Positions 7,070 to 14,114 of a stretch of DNA of 15,000 bases are shown in pieces. Location of the stretch: NCBI GenBank assembly GCA_023391895.1, contig JAEWAC010000400.1, forward strand, positions 1-15,000, read 5' to 3'. The DNA comes from Bacteroidota bacterium. Its GTDB lineage: Bacteria; Bacteroidota; Bacteroidia; Chitinophagales; Chitinophagaceae. A program made the translations under genes and the position numbers. Below the pieces are notes generated by a model that had not been told where the DNA came from, did no database searches, and worked only from the letters and a program-made list of their open reading frames with translations. Numbering within the stretch: the stretch's first letter is position 1; each line of letters starts with the position of its first letter.

Positions 7070-7750
7070 ATGAAAGATTTAATTGATGAGGTTCAAATTA
7101 ACAGCGACGGCTCCGTTATTGAGAAAGTGCTGAATGGCCATATTTCTTTATTCGAAGTTTTGATTCGCAGGTATAACACCGTATTATATCGCATCGCTAA
7201 GAGCTATGGATATACACATCAGGATTGCGAAGATCTCATGCAGGATACGCATATTGCGGCATTTACCCAATTAAAAAAATTTGAAGGCCGGTCGTCCTAT
7301 AAAACCTGGATTTCAAGAATTATGATTAATAAGTGCCTGTACAAGTTGAAGTATGGGTATTTTAAAAACGAAATTCCTACAGAAAATATTAGAGAGCCCA
7401 ACAATTATTATATGCAAATCAGCCCTCAAGTCAATCAGCCGGAAAGTATATTGATGAACCGTGAACTGGCTAATACGTTGGAAAAAAGCATTCAGACACT
7501 TCCATTGCTTCTTAGAACGGTGTTCGTACTAAGAGAAGTGGAAGGTTTTTCTGTTCAGGAAACAGCTGATTTGTTATCCATTACAGCTATAAATGTAAAA
7601 GTCAGATTAAATAGAGCGAAGGCTTTACTCCGGAAAGAAATAGAACAGCTTTATTCTCATCAAGACTTGTATGCCTTTAACCTCATTTACTGTGATGGCA
7701 TTGTTGAAAGAGTAATGGAGCAAATTAATAAACTTGAGGACAAACAATAA
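7070..7750 (+). CDS. ECF-type RNA polymerase sigma factor
   Basis: Probably 226 residues from ATG 7070. The frame can be extended to a TTG at 7049, but the ATG preceded by TTAAAATC is a typical A/T-rich Bacteroidota start. Region 2 spans about residues 25-93 (FEVLIRRYNTVLYRIAKSYG, DCEDLMQDT, RSSYKTWISRIMINKC) and region 4 about 143-190 (LPLLLRTVFVLREVEGFSVQ, ETADLLS, NVKVRLNRAKALLR). A C-terminal tail (YAFNLIYCDGIVERVMEQI) resembles the CD-IV tail of one ECF subgroup. The protein should direct RNA polymerase to a dedicated promoter set; the repeated TGTAACC/TCTA signal, one copy of which precedes this gene, is the obvious candidate. No anti-sigma gene follows; the downstream gene is convergent. 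Confidence 0.92.
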   Translation: MKDLIDEVQINSDGSVIEKVLNGHISLFEVLIRRYNTVLYRIAKSYGYTHQDCEDLMQDTHIAAFTQLKKFEGRSSYKTWISRIMINKCLYKLKYGYFKNEIPTENIREPNNYYMQISPQVNQPESILMNRELANTLEKSIQTLPLLLRTVFVLREVEGFSVQETADLLSITAINVKVRLNRAKALLRKEIEQLYSHQDLYAFNLIYCDGIVERVMEQINKLEDKQ

Positions 7751-7896
7751 CCTCCCAGGCGGCGATTGTTTATATTGCTATAAGCCAGTTTAAAGTTGTT
7801 TAGCAGAGCTGTAAGTACCCCTTTTATTTAAAACTTGTACTTTAAACAAAACTAGGCTTAAAAACGCATGTACACTACCAGCAGCTATACAAAGAT
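7751..7896. other. Convergent gap between ECF sigma and flavin reductase genes
   Basis: Short AT-rich gap where two transcription units meet. The arms GTTTAAAGT and ACTTTAAAC are present but separated by a loop of nearly 50 nt, too far apart to call a terminator with confidence. No gene is seen. Confidence 0.4.
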
Positions 7897-8562
7897 TTAT
7901 TTTTCAAATATTACGGCGTCAGGCTTTGCGCCGAGCTTTGTCAAACAATCCAGTAAGGCTTCCACCATTTTCGGTGGTCCGCATAAATAAAAATGCTTGC
8001 CAAAGTCATCAATATTCTTTTTTAGGAATGCTTCGTTTATAAAGCCATAATGATAGTCAGTTTTTGGCTCATCAGTGATCGTATGAATGACGTTCTTCCC
8101 GAGTATTGCATATAACTCATCTTCTAAAATAATGTCTCGGGTAGTTTTATTGGAGAAAAAAAGCTTATTGCCATCTACCTTGCTTTCCATTTTCAACTGC
8201 CGGAATATGGCTATAAAGGGCGTAATACCAGCACCGCCTGCAATGAAGTAACCAGGGCCTTTATATTCAATGGCGCCCCACACATCATCAACAATCAACT
8301 CGTCTCCTGGCGAAAGACTATTCAATTGGTGCGTCACCCCTTCATGCTCATCATATATTTTTATCACAAACTCAAGGTGGGGAGAACTATTAAGGGAGGT
8401 AAAAGTGAAAGGTCGTTTCTCCTGCTGCCATCCTTTTTTATTGATGGAAACTTCAGTGGCTTGTCCAGGAATAAAGGAATAGCCAGCTGGCTTTTCACAC
8501 TGAAAGCGCTTTACATCATGGGTGACGTTAATAATCGACTTTATCCGGATGATATGCTCCAT
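7897..8562 (-). CDS. FAD-binding ferredoxin/flavodoxin reductase-like oxidoreductase
   Basis: A 221-residue protein of the ferredoxin-NADP+ reductase fold without an iron-sulfur domain. It shows the flavin-binding motif RPFTFTS (50-56), the nucleotide-binding GGAGITPF (109-116) and the C-terminal CGPPKM (194-199). It would move electrons between NAD(P)H and a soluble carrier or flavin in the cytoplasm; the partner is unknown. It starts 37 bp after the GTP cyclohydrolase stop, so the two are likely co-transcribed. ATG 8562 is followed by the usual N-terminal beta-strand. A stand-alone reductase of this size could also feed a hydroxylase or a heme protein encoded elsewhere. Confidence 0.88.
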   Translation of the reverse strand: MEHIIRIKSIINVTHDVKRFQCEKPAGYSFIPGQATEVSINKKGWQQEKRPFTFTSLNSSPHLEFVIKIYDEHEGVTHQLNSLSPGDELIVDDVWGAIEYKGPGYFIAGGAGITPFIAIFRQLKMESKVDGNKLFFSNKTTRDIILEDELYAILGKNVIHTITDEPKTDYHYGFINEAFLKKNIDDFGKHFYLCGPPKMVEALLDCLTKLGAKPDAVIFEK

Positions 8563-8599
8563 TATAGTATTTCTTTACAGTCTTCAGAACAAGGCGGTG

Positions 8600-9277
8600 C
8601 TATTTCAATAAGGACAAAAATTCCTTTTTAACTTCCCCTATTTTGAACTTTCCAGAATAGTGACTGGTAATGGTAGTACTGCCCGCATCATTAACACCTC
8701 TTGAGGCTACGCATAAATGCATCGCATCTATAACAACCGCTACATCCTCCGTATGCAATATGGCTTTCAGGGCTTTTGCAATCTGTTCTGTCAGCCTTTC
8801 CTGCACTTGAGGCCTCCGGCTATAGTATTGAACAATGCGATTGATCTTGGATAATCCAATCACATTACCGCTGGAAAAATAAGCTACATGTGCTTTACCT
8901 ATAATTGGCACAAAATGATGTTCACAGCAAGAATAAAGGGTAATATTTTTTTCTACCAGCATCTCGTTATAGTGGTAGCTATTTTCAAACAGTGAAATAT
9001 CCGGCTTATTCTTAGGATTTAAGCCGCTGAAGGTTTCCTTTACATACATCCTGGCAACACGTTCCGGCGTACCTTTTAAACTGTCATCATTTAGATCCAG
9101 GCCCAATATCAGCATGATCTGTCTGAAATGATTACTGATCATTTCAATCTTCATTTCATCATCTGTGTTCTGCTCACTGATGGATGTCCCGGCCTCCACG
9201 GATGGTTCTAAATCATAGCCATTTGTTTCTTTGCTGTGTTTACCATTGAGCGTTACTATCGTTCCATTATGTTTCAT
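8600..9277 (-). CDS. folE: GTP cyclohydrolase I
   Basis: A 225-residue enzyme converting GTP to 7,8-dihydroneopterin triphosphate, the entry step to folate and pterin synthesis. Diagnostic motifs are all present: GTPERVARMY (69-78), the zinc-site CCEHHFVPIIGKAHVAY (C118 and H121 as ligands), GLSKINRIVQYYSRRPQVQE (141-160), and HLCVASRGV with the third zinc ligand C189. About 45 residues precede the conserved domain, somewhat long but not unusual. Stand-alone folE copies placed with stress or light-response genes are known in bacteria; here the neighbours are sigma-factor and redox genes rather than folate genes, suggesting a conditional copy. Its own upstream gap (9278-9394) has TAATAACCATTT but no TCTA, so a copy of the shared ECF signal is not claimed. 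Confidence 0.95.
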   Translation of the reverse strand: MKHNGTIVTLNGKHSKETNGYDLEPSVEAGTSISEQNTDDEMKIEMISNHFRQIMLILGLDLNDDSLKGTPERVARMYVKETFSGLNPKNKPDISLFENSYHYNEMLVEKNITLYSCCEHHFVPIIGKAHVAYFSSGNVIGLSKINRIVQYYSRRPQVQERLTEQIAKALKAILHTEDVAVVIDAMHLCVASRGVNDAGSTTITSHYSGKFKIGEVKKEFLSLLK

Positions 9278-9394
9278 ATAGCTTTTTTAAAAGAAATGCG
9301 ATCTTGCTGTTCTACTACCCTTTAAGTACATCTTCTTTTTCAGCACAAGTAATGGTATAAATGGTTATTAAAAACCCAAGCGGCCAGATGTATG

Positions 9395-9850
9395 CTACAC
9401 AATTGCCCATTCATGGCGGTTGATCATTGACAATGCTTTGTTTAATCTCTCACGTATTACAAGTGGCGTGGTATTCAGTATGAAAGCCATTTCATTTTCA
9501 TCAAAGCCGGCCAGCCTGTTTAACACGTAAACGGCACGAAAGCTTACAGGCATCTCATGGCAACAAGGGCCCTCTTGCTGGAATATGGGAAGACTAATTT
9601 TTAGTATACACTTTTGAACGATCCTCTTTGCCATCCAGAGCCTTATTGAAAGGTTATCCGTATGAGCTGTAAAACATCTAATAGCACAAGTGGAGCTCTC
9701 TCTAACCCATTCATGCAGCGTTGAATCATTAAAGCCGAAACTTAAGCCAATCTTATACATCAATGGTTCATATCTTTTGACTATTTGTTCAATAGAAACA
9801 GATTTATCCCGACAAGGCAGAGCAGGTACAGGCGTATCAAACTGCAACAT
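9395..9850 (-). CDS. Shortened, divergent sigma-factor-like protein
   Basis: A 151-residue protein that by eye aligns with the ECF sigma factor encoded at 7070-7750. IVKRYEPLMYKIGLSFGF matches its LIRRYNTVLYRIAKSYGY, and SIRLWMAKRIVQKCILKI matches SYKTWISRIMINKCLYKL (region 2). FRAVYVLNRLAGFDENEMAF and IRERLNKAL match LRTVFVLREVEGFSVQETAD and VKVRLNRAK (region 4). The linker between domains is much shorter, the acidic DCEDLMQDT of region 2.2 (core polymerase contact) is replaced by STLHEWVRES, and the C-terminal tail is missing. It may still bind promoter DNA but contact polymerase poorly, acting as a competitor, or may be a decaying paralogue. It is 117 bp upstream of folE and 100 bp downstream of the di-heme cytochrome gene, all on the minus strand. 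Confidence 0.7.
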   Translation of the reverse strand: MLQFDTPVPALPCRDKSVSIEQIVKRYEPLMYKIGLSFGFNDSTLHEWVRESSTCAIRCFTAHTDNLSIRLWMAKRIVQKCILKISLPIFQQEGPCCHEMPVSFRAVYVLNRLAGFDENEMAFILNTTPLVIRERLNKALSMINRHEWAIV

Positions 9851-9899
9851 ACTATTGGCTTTAAATATTAGATAGGATGTTCAATGTAGAGAGGTGCAA

Positions 9900-9936
9900 G
9901 TAAGTTGAAGGGTCCTAGACCATCCCTTCAACTTAC
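9900..9936 (-). terminator. Hairpin downstream of the di-heme cytochrome gene
   Basis: Perfect 13-bp arms, GTAAGTTGAAGGG (9900-9912) and CCCTTCAACTTAC (9924-9936), around an 11-nt loop. It begins 14 nt after the stop codon of the minus-strand cytochrome gene and lies before the sigma-like gene, so it likely ends or attenuates that transcript. There is no clear T-run after it on the minus strand, so it could also be a processing or stabilising hairpin. Confidence 0.6.
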
Positions 9937-9950
9937 AGCTTCCCTACAGT

Positions 9951-11282
9951 TTAAAGCGACTTCAAGTATTCCACCAAATCTTTCTTTTCAGATGGCGATA
10001 GGTGCAATGCAAAGTGATTGTTATAATGCTCAACAACATCGCCCAGAGTGGCAAACCGACCATCATGAAAATAGCCTCCTTTTGCTTTGGCAAACAGACC
10101 ACCCAGTGGTGGCGTGCGATATTTACCTGTTGGGGACCGCTTCGCCTCAAAATCATCAATACCCATTTCAGCTGCGGTTCTAAGACTATTATCGGTAAGT
10201 AAGGGCGATGCATGACAGGTACCACATTGCGCCTTTGACATAAATATAGCCCTTCCTCTTCCCGCTGCACCGGGATCAAAACTGCCGGATGGAGGCTTGG
10301 GAGCCTTCAGGGAATGCTGGTAAGCTCTTAAGGCAGGCAACTTAGAAGTCAGGAGGTCGGGATTATTCACCACATGAAAAAAGCCATTCTCTACGGCGAT
10401 GGGGTACTTTAACGGATCGTTCAGCCGCGGATCGGAGAAGCTCCCCTTGCCGTGCATTTGCAGGGTACCTACATAAGCATTCCAATAGCTGATATCGCCC
10501 CACCCGGTATAGGTTGCGAGTTTAACACCCTTGAGCCCAAAGGCAGCAGGGATCAGATTAGCCGCCACCTTGCCGTCAGGCCGCAGTGCTTTGCCATCCA
10601 TATTCAATACGGCATTGTATTTGCCCGGCCCCCAGGCGGCTAACACCGTGCGCAGGGTTGCCTCGTCTACATGCAGCAAATCGGCTATTGGTTTTGCATT
10701 ATCCGTTAAGGAAATGATAGCGCCTACATTCAAATCCCTATTGGGCCACCCGTCAAGCCGTTTTCCGATACCGGGCGCAAAGGAATTATCTACTGTAGAA
10801 TGACAAGAGGCACACGTGATCCCAAGGGATTTTAAGTTTCCCGACTCCGTAAAATTGCCTTTTATCCCCACCACCGCATTTAATTTAAGCAACGCAAGCG
10901 TAGTAGCAGGATCGTTAAGATCAATAGAACCATTTCTGATACCCGTTACCACATTTGGTGGTAAAGCTTCCGCATCTACTTTCAAACCCACCGAAAGTGC
11001 CGTTTTAGGACTGACCCCAGATCCATAACCTCCATTAGCTGCTCCAGCAATGGCTTTGTCCAGGTGCAACAGTCCGCTCCAGAAATCCTCATCTCCAAAA
11101 GCGTCGTACCGGAAAATCGTTTTTCCCTCAGCAATCAGTTCCGGGTTATCAGGTTTGCCTTCGCCCGGCCGGCCTTTGCCATTGTCTCCGCTGCTCATGT
11201 GGTCGTATATTTTAGTGCATTGGGCAAGCACTATCAACACAATCAATGACAGCGTTACAAGCAATTGATTTTTGAATCGCAT
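9951..11282 (-). CDS. Di-heme cytochrome c peroxidase/MauG-like lipoprotein
   Basis: A 443-residue exported protein. The N-terminus is a lipoprotein signal (LSLIVLIVLAQC, lipid-attached C22), so it is probably anchored in the envelope. Two c-type heme sites are present: CASCH (157-161) and CGTCH (353-357). The C-terminal domain has the family signature YRTPPLGGLF followed by GGYFHDGRFATLGDVVEHYNN (from about 388). Family members reduce hydrogen peroxide with electrons from small cytochromes or cupredoxins, or oxidise other substrates. It is longer than classical bacterial CcpA (about 320-350 residues) because of extra sequence between the heme sites. A copy of the shared ECF promoter signal lies about 65 bp upstream, divergent to the DUF4142-cupredoxin genes; that cupredoxin is a plausible electron partner. 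Confidence 0.9.
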   Translation of the reverse strand: MRFKNQLLVTLSLIVLIVLAQCTKIYDHMSSGDNGKGRPGEGKPDNPELIAEGKTIFRYDAFGDEDFWSGLLHLDKAIAGAANGGYGSGVSPKTALSVGLKVDAEALPPNVVTGIRNGSIDLNDPATTLALLKLNAVVGIKGNFTESGNLKSLGITCASCHSTVDNSFAPGIGKRLDGWPNRDLNVGAIISLTDNAKPIADLLHVDEATLRTVLAAWGPGKYNAVLNMDGKALRPDGKVAANLIPAAFGLKGVKLATYTGWGDISYWNAYVGTLQMHGKGSFSDPRLNDPLKYPIAVENGFFHVVNNPDLLTSKLPALRAYQHSLKAPKPPSGSFDPGAAGRGRAIFMSKAQCGTCHASPLLTDNSLRTAAEMGIDDFEAKRSPTGKYRTPPLGGLFAKAKGGYFHDGRFATLGDVVEHYNNHFALHLSPSEKKDLVEYLKSL

Positions 11283-11346
11283 AAAAAACTATTGAGGTTA
11301 AAAATTTTTGAAGAGGACAAACGCTTTAAAACACCATTTGATCAAA

Positions 11347-11374
11347 TAGAGCATGCAACTTGAAAAAGGTTACA
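11347..11374 (-). promoter_or_regulatory. Candidate ECF promoter of the di-heme cytochrome gene
   Basis: Read on the minus strand: TGTAACC (11374-11368), TTTTT, then TCTA (11350-11347), with 17 nt between the blocks. CTCTATT around the second block is shared with the copy upstream of the ECF gene. The expected leader to ATG 11282 is about 60 nt. Confidence 0.6.
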
Positions 11375-11601
11375 ACAAATGCAGAATTTTTCCAACTGTC
11401 CAACTATAAGTTTACAGGAACAGACTAACGACAAGCCAGCCAGGCAAACGGAATAGGTATTATGCAAACCGGTCACACTTCAATCAATAGATTTGGAAAC
11501 GTTATTCAATATCCCTTTCTATTAGTTGTTTGAGTAAGAGCAACGAGCATGAAGCAAACCTTTTACAGCTGGAAAAATTTATCCGAAAACAGGCATTGAA
11601 C

Positions 11602-11629
11602 TGTAACCTTTTTTCCATTTTTTAATCTA
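11602..11629 (+). promoter_or_regulatory. Candidate ECF promoter of the DUF4142-cupredoxin operon
   Basis: TGTAACC (11602-11608), TTTTTT, then TCTA (11626-11629), with 17 nt between the blocks, the same spacing as the divergent copy. The expected leader to ATG 11667 is about 30 nt. Confidence 0.6.
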
Positions 11630-11666
11630 CTGGAGTAGGAACTGATTATTCATTAAAAACAAAAGC

Positions 11667-12212
11667 ATGAAACACCAAAAACGTATTGGAATTTTATTTC
11701 CAGTAGCACTCACGTGCCTTCTTGTGCTCTCTGCCCCTGCTATAGCACAGGAAAAAGCTAAACTGTCTGATGCTGAGGTCGCATTTACGGCTGTTACAGC
11801 TAACCAGATTGACATTAATTATGCAGCGATCGCCAAAGAAAAATCAAAAGACCCGGAAGTTTTAAAGTTCGCAGAAACTATGGAAAGGGATCATAAAGCG
11901 GTGATTGAACAAGCAGTTGCGCTGGCAAAAAAATTAGGTGTAACGCCAAAGGACAATGCTGTTAGCCAAAAGCTAATGGCTGATGCCGAAAAAACAAAAA
12001 GCCTGCTCCGTTCAAAGTCAGCTGACACGTTTGATAAAGCCTATATTGATAATGAAGTGACTTATCACAAGGCTGTAATTGAAGCCGTTGAAGGGCTTTT
12101 GATTCCTGATACAGAAAATGCAGAACTCAAGGAATTGCTGCAAAATGTTGTTCCTGCGTTAAAAGCACATCTTATGCATGCTGAAATGCTGCAAAAAAGT
12201 CTTACAAAATGA
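11667..12212 (+). CDS. DUF4142 exported helical protein
   Basis: A 181-residue protein with a clear Sec signal peptide (KRIGILFPVALTCLLVLSAP, cut probably after AIAQ around residue 28), placing it in the periplasm. The mature part is an all-helical, ferritin-like DUF4142 domain: VAFTAVTANQIDINYAAIAK, VLKFAETMERDHKAVIEQA and a final helix ending VVPALKAHLMHAEMLQKSL. Repeated His and acidic residues in the helices (DHKAV, YHKAVIE, AHLMHAEM) are typical; whether metal binds is not established. The family is widespread near stress and envelope genes but has no proven biochemical role. Its stop overlaps the start of the cupredoxin gene (ATGA), so the two are translationally coupled. A copy of the shared ECF signal lies upstream. 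Confidence 0.9.
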   Translation: MKHQKRIGILFPVALTCLLVLSAPAIAQEKAKLSDAEVAFTAVTANQIDINYAAIAKEKSKDPEVLKFAETMERDHKAVIEQAVALAKKLGVTPKDNAVSQKLMADAEKTKSLLRSKSADTFDKAYIDNEVTYHKAVIEAVEGLLIPDTENAELKELLQNVVPALKAHLMHAEMLQKSLTK

Positions 12213-12553
12213 GTACCCAGACACTTACTTTGCGGTATGGCGCTTTGATACTGTTTTTAATACTGGGGAATTGGAGCTGCTCTTCAGCACCTGAAAAAAA
12301 AGCTGTTAAGATGCATTGGGTCCAGATCAAGCAGATGCAATTCCAGCCTTCAGAACTTGTTGTCCAAAAGGGCGATAGCGTAACCTTTATCAACAAGGAC
12401 ATGGTAGTTCATGATGTTACGGAAGAAAATAATAAGGCCTGGAACTCTTCTCCTTTATCCCCTAATCAGTCATACAGCATGGTAGTTAATGAAAGTGCAG
12501 ATTACTATTGCTCCATACATCCGGTAATGAAAGGGAAACTAAGGGTACAATAA
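12209..12553 (+). CDS. Cupredoxin (plastocyanin/azurin-like) lipoprotein
   Basis: A 114-residue exported type-1 copper protein. The N-terminus is hydrophobic and ends GNWSC (C24), a permissive Bacteroidota lipobox, so it is probably a lipoprotein. The four expected copper ligands are visible: H68 (MVVHDV) and C101, H104, M107 in YYCSIHPVMKGKLRV. MQFQPSELVVQKGDSVTF is the usual first half of the beta-sandwich. It would carry single electrons in the cell envelope, plausibly to or from the di-heme cytochrome encoded divergently. Its ATG overlaps the DUF4142 stop by 4 bp. Length is normal for a single-domain cupredoxin. Confidence 0.9.
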   Translation: MSTQTLTLRYGALILFLILGNWSCSSAPEKKAVKMHWVQIKQMQFQPSELVVQKGDSVTFINKDMVVHDVTEENNKAWNSSPLSPNQSYSMVVNESADYYCSIHPVMKGKLRVQ

Positions 12554-12626
12554 GGTTGCGAAGCACTGTGTTTCTAAGTTTTGAAATAGAAACAGGATCT
12601 GTCTTGTGCATTTCTTAGACGGGTTT

Positions 12627-12773
12627 TCATTTGCCTAAAACTTCATAATCAGCCTCCATCCACAGCCCTGGCAGAAATGAAGGCAAGAGGCTTATAGCGT
12701 GCTTTTTAAGAATATTTTTAACCACCTGGTGATTGATGTAGTACTCAAACCGGCTTAACACGCTTGCCTTCAT
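12627..12773 (-). CDS. Small hypothetical ORF or gene remnant, 48 residues
   Basis: An ATG at 12773 is preceded directly by the purine-rich GGTGAGG and opens a 48-residue frame ending at TGA 12629-12627. The peptide includes SVLSRFEYYINHQVVKNILK and SLLPSFLPGLWMEADYEVL and looks protein-like, with mixed amphipathic character. The frame stays open upstream of the ATG to a stop at 12851-12849 (73 codons in all), so it could be the tail of a decayed longer gene rather than a small protein. No family is recognised. It is antisense in an otherwise empty stretch with no partner gene. Confidence 0.3.
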   Translation of the reverse strand: MKASVLSRFEYYINHQVVKNILKKHAISLLPSFLPGLWMEADYEVLGK

Positions 12774-13110
12774 CCTCACCTGCCTTGAAAAAAGAATTTG
12801 CCGACCATTCCGGGATTCTTCTCCTGACCGGTAATTAGAAAGCCTAACTTAAAAAAGTTATTTTAGCCAAAATCATACAGATCACTGTTTCAACCGGCTT
12901 GCATGGCTACTTCTGCTTTAGCATGGAGTCTAAAGGCAAAAATCAGAAGGACAATAAAATCGTCTTTCTTATCTTTTTGGAAAGAAGTGTAAACTACCAT
13001 TTCATTTCACTTTTCATATTACTTTAAAATATCCATATTCAAGGTTTTACTATCGTGTCCAATGCATTAATCTACATTAAATGCAAGGTTAATATTTATC
13101 CACACACCTA

Positions 13111-13139
13111 TATAACCTGTTCGTCTTTTATATTATCTT
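13111..13139 (+). promoter_or_regulatory. Weak match to the ECF signal upstream of DUF898
   Basis: TATAACC (13111-13117) and TCTT (13136-13139), 18 nt apart, one mismatch in each block compared with the three good copies, and lacking the TTTT after the first block. TATCTTGG at 13135-13142... reads also like a housekeeping -7 box (TAnnTTTG, one mismatch), so its class is undecided. Confidence 0.25.
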
Positions 13140-13166
13140 GGGGTTTCAATCAAAATTAACCACCTT

Positions 13167-14114
13167 ATGAAAGCGTACAAGTCGTACCCGCTTGCCTTTG
13201 TAGGCAGGGGCAGCGAATATTTTAAGATTCAGCTCGTCAATACCATTCTCTCTATTCTTACCCTGGGCTTGTATTACCCTTGGGCAAAAGAAAAAAGCCT
13301 TAAATACCTGTACAGCAAACAGACGTTTGAAGAAACACCTTTTGTTTTTTCCGGCACAGGGAAAGAAATGTTCAAAGGCTTTATTAAGGCCCTCCTTGTT
13401 CTCGGCACCCTTTATGGTATCTCGATGTATTTACTGCTGAATGGCCAGATTGCTATGGGCTTTTTGTTGATTTATGGCGGCCTCATCGCCATTACACCAT
13501 TAGCCATTCACGGCTCTTATCGCTACCGCATGGCCAAGACCAGCTGGAAAGGCATCCGCTTTGGTTATACCGGCAATCGCCGCGAATTGGTCCTTCTCTT
13601 CCTAAAGGGTTTCCTGCTGACCATTCTTACACTGGGCATTTATGGTGCATGGTTTACCATTAACCTGCGCCGTTATGTGTTATCCAATATTGCAGTGGGT
13701 AACGCCCGTTTTGTTTATACAGGAGATGGCGGTGCTTATTTTGGCCTCAACCTTAAAGGTTACTTTCTTACCTTATTGACCTTTGGCATTTATGCTTTCT
13801 GGTGGCAGAAAGACCAGTTTGAATTCTTTGTCAACAACCTGCGGATCGAACAGGGAGATGATGCGGTATTCTTTGAATCAAAGGCAACAGGTGGTGGCTT
13901 TGCCGGCCTGATGATCGTCAATGCACTTATTTTGGTATTTACGCTTGGCCTTGGTTATGCCTGGGTGGTAACACGTACCCTGCAATTTACAATGAGCCAT
14001 ATTGATGTAAATGGATATTATTCTTTTGATGAACTGGTGCAGTCTCAAAACGATTTTAGTGATGCTACTGCAGATGATATGGCAGATCTTTTGGACTTTG
14101 ATGTTGTCATCTGA
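13167..14114 (+). CDS. DUF898 (YjgN-like) polytopic membrane protein
   Basis: A 315-residue inner-membrane protein of the DUF898 family. It contains a repeated unit: a F.GxGxEYFxIxLVN-type entry, a hydrophobic helix ending LTLGLYYPWAKEK or LTLGIYGAWFTIN or LTFGIYAFWWQKD, then a soluble strand such as FVFSGTG or FVYTGDG. At least three copies (about residues 12-65, 130-190, 183-230) and a partial fourth (LVFTLGLGYAWVV, about 255-267) can be seen, implying internal duplication. The C-terminal 30 residues are acidic (DFSDATADDMADLLDFD) and probably cytoplasmic. Its stop overlaps the M48 protease start by one base (TGATG), so the two are co-translated and probably work together at the membrane. 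The biochemical role of the family is not established. Confidence 0.9.
   Translation: MKAYKSYPLAFVGRGSEYFKIQLVNTILSILTLGLYYPWAKEKSLKYLYSKQTFEETPFVFSGTGKEMFKGFIKALLVLGTLYGISMYLLLNGQIAMGFLLIYGGLIAITPLAIHGSYRYRMAKTSWKGIRFGYTGNRRELVLLFLKGFLLTILTLGIYGAWFTINLRRYVLSNIAVGNARFVYTGDGGAYFGLNLKGYFLTLLTFGIYAFWWQKDQFEFFVNNLRIEQGDDAVFFESKATGGGFAGLMIVNALILVFTLGLGYAWVVTRTLQFTMSHIDVNGYYSFDELVQSQNDFSDATADDMADLLDFDVVI

Larger units (their letters stand above)
11283..11666. other. Divergent regulatory region between cytochrome and DUF4142 genes
   Basis: About 380 bp with no gene. It contains two outward-facing copies of the TGTAACC/TCTA signal: minus strand 11374-11347 towards the di-heme cytochrome gene, and plus strand 11602-11629 towards DUF4142. 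The ~230 bp between them shows nothing I can name. Confidence 0.55.
12554..13166. other. 613-bp stretch with no confident gene
   Basis: Just after the cupredoxin stop, TGTTTCTA (12569-12576) and TAGAAACA (12587-12594) can pair around a 10-nt loop, a weak AT-rich hairpin. A 48-codon minus-strand ORF lies at 12627-12773 (listed separately). TAACTT-AAAA-AAGTTA near 12845-12860 is a minor inverted repeat. The right end holds the DUF898 promoter region, including a weak match to the ECF signal. Confidence 0.45.

Noticed and set aside
7751..7896. GTTTAAAGT/ACTTTAAAC as a terminator between convergent genes
   Set aside because: The arms are nearly 50 nt apart and AT-rich; not a credible terminator hairpin.
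9278..9394. TAATAACCATTT upstream of folE as a further ECF promoter
   Set aside because: Only partly matches the first block and no TCTA follows at 17-18 nt.
9851..9899. TTGCACC...TCTA upstream of the sigma-like gene as an ECF promoter
   Set aside because: Two mismatches in the first block, no T-run, and the spacing is about 3 nt too long.
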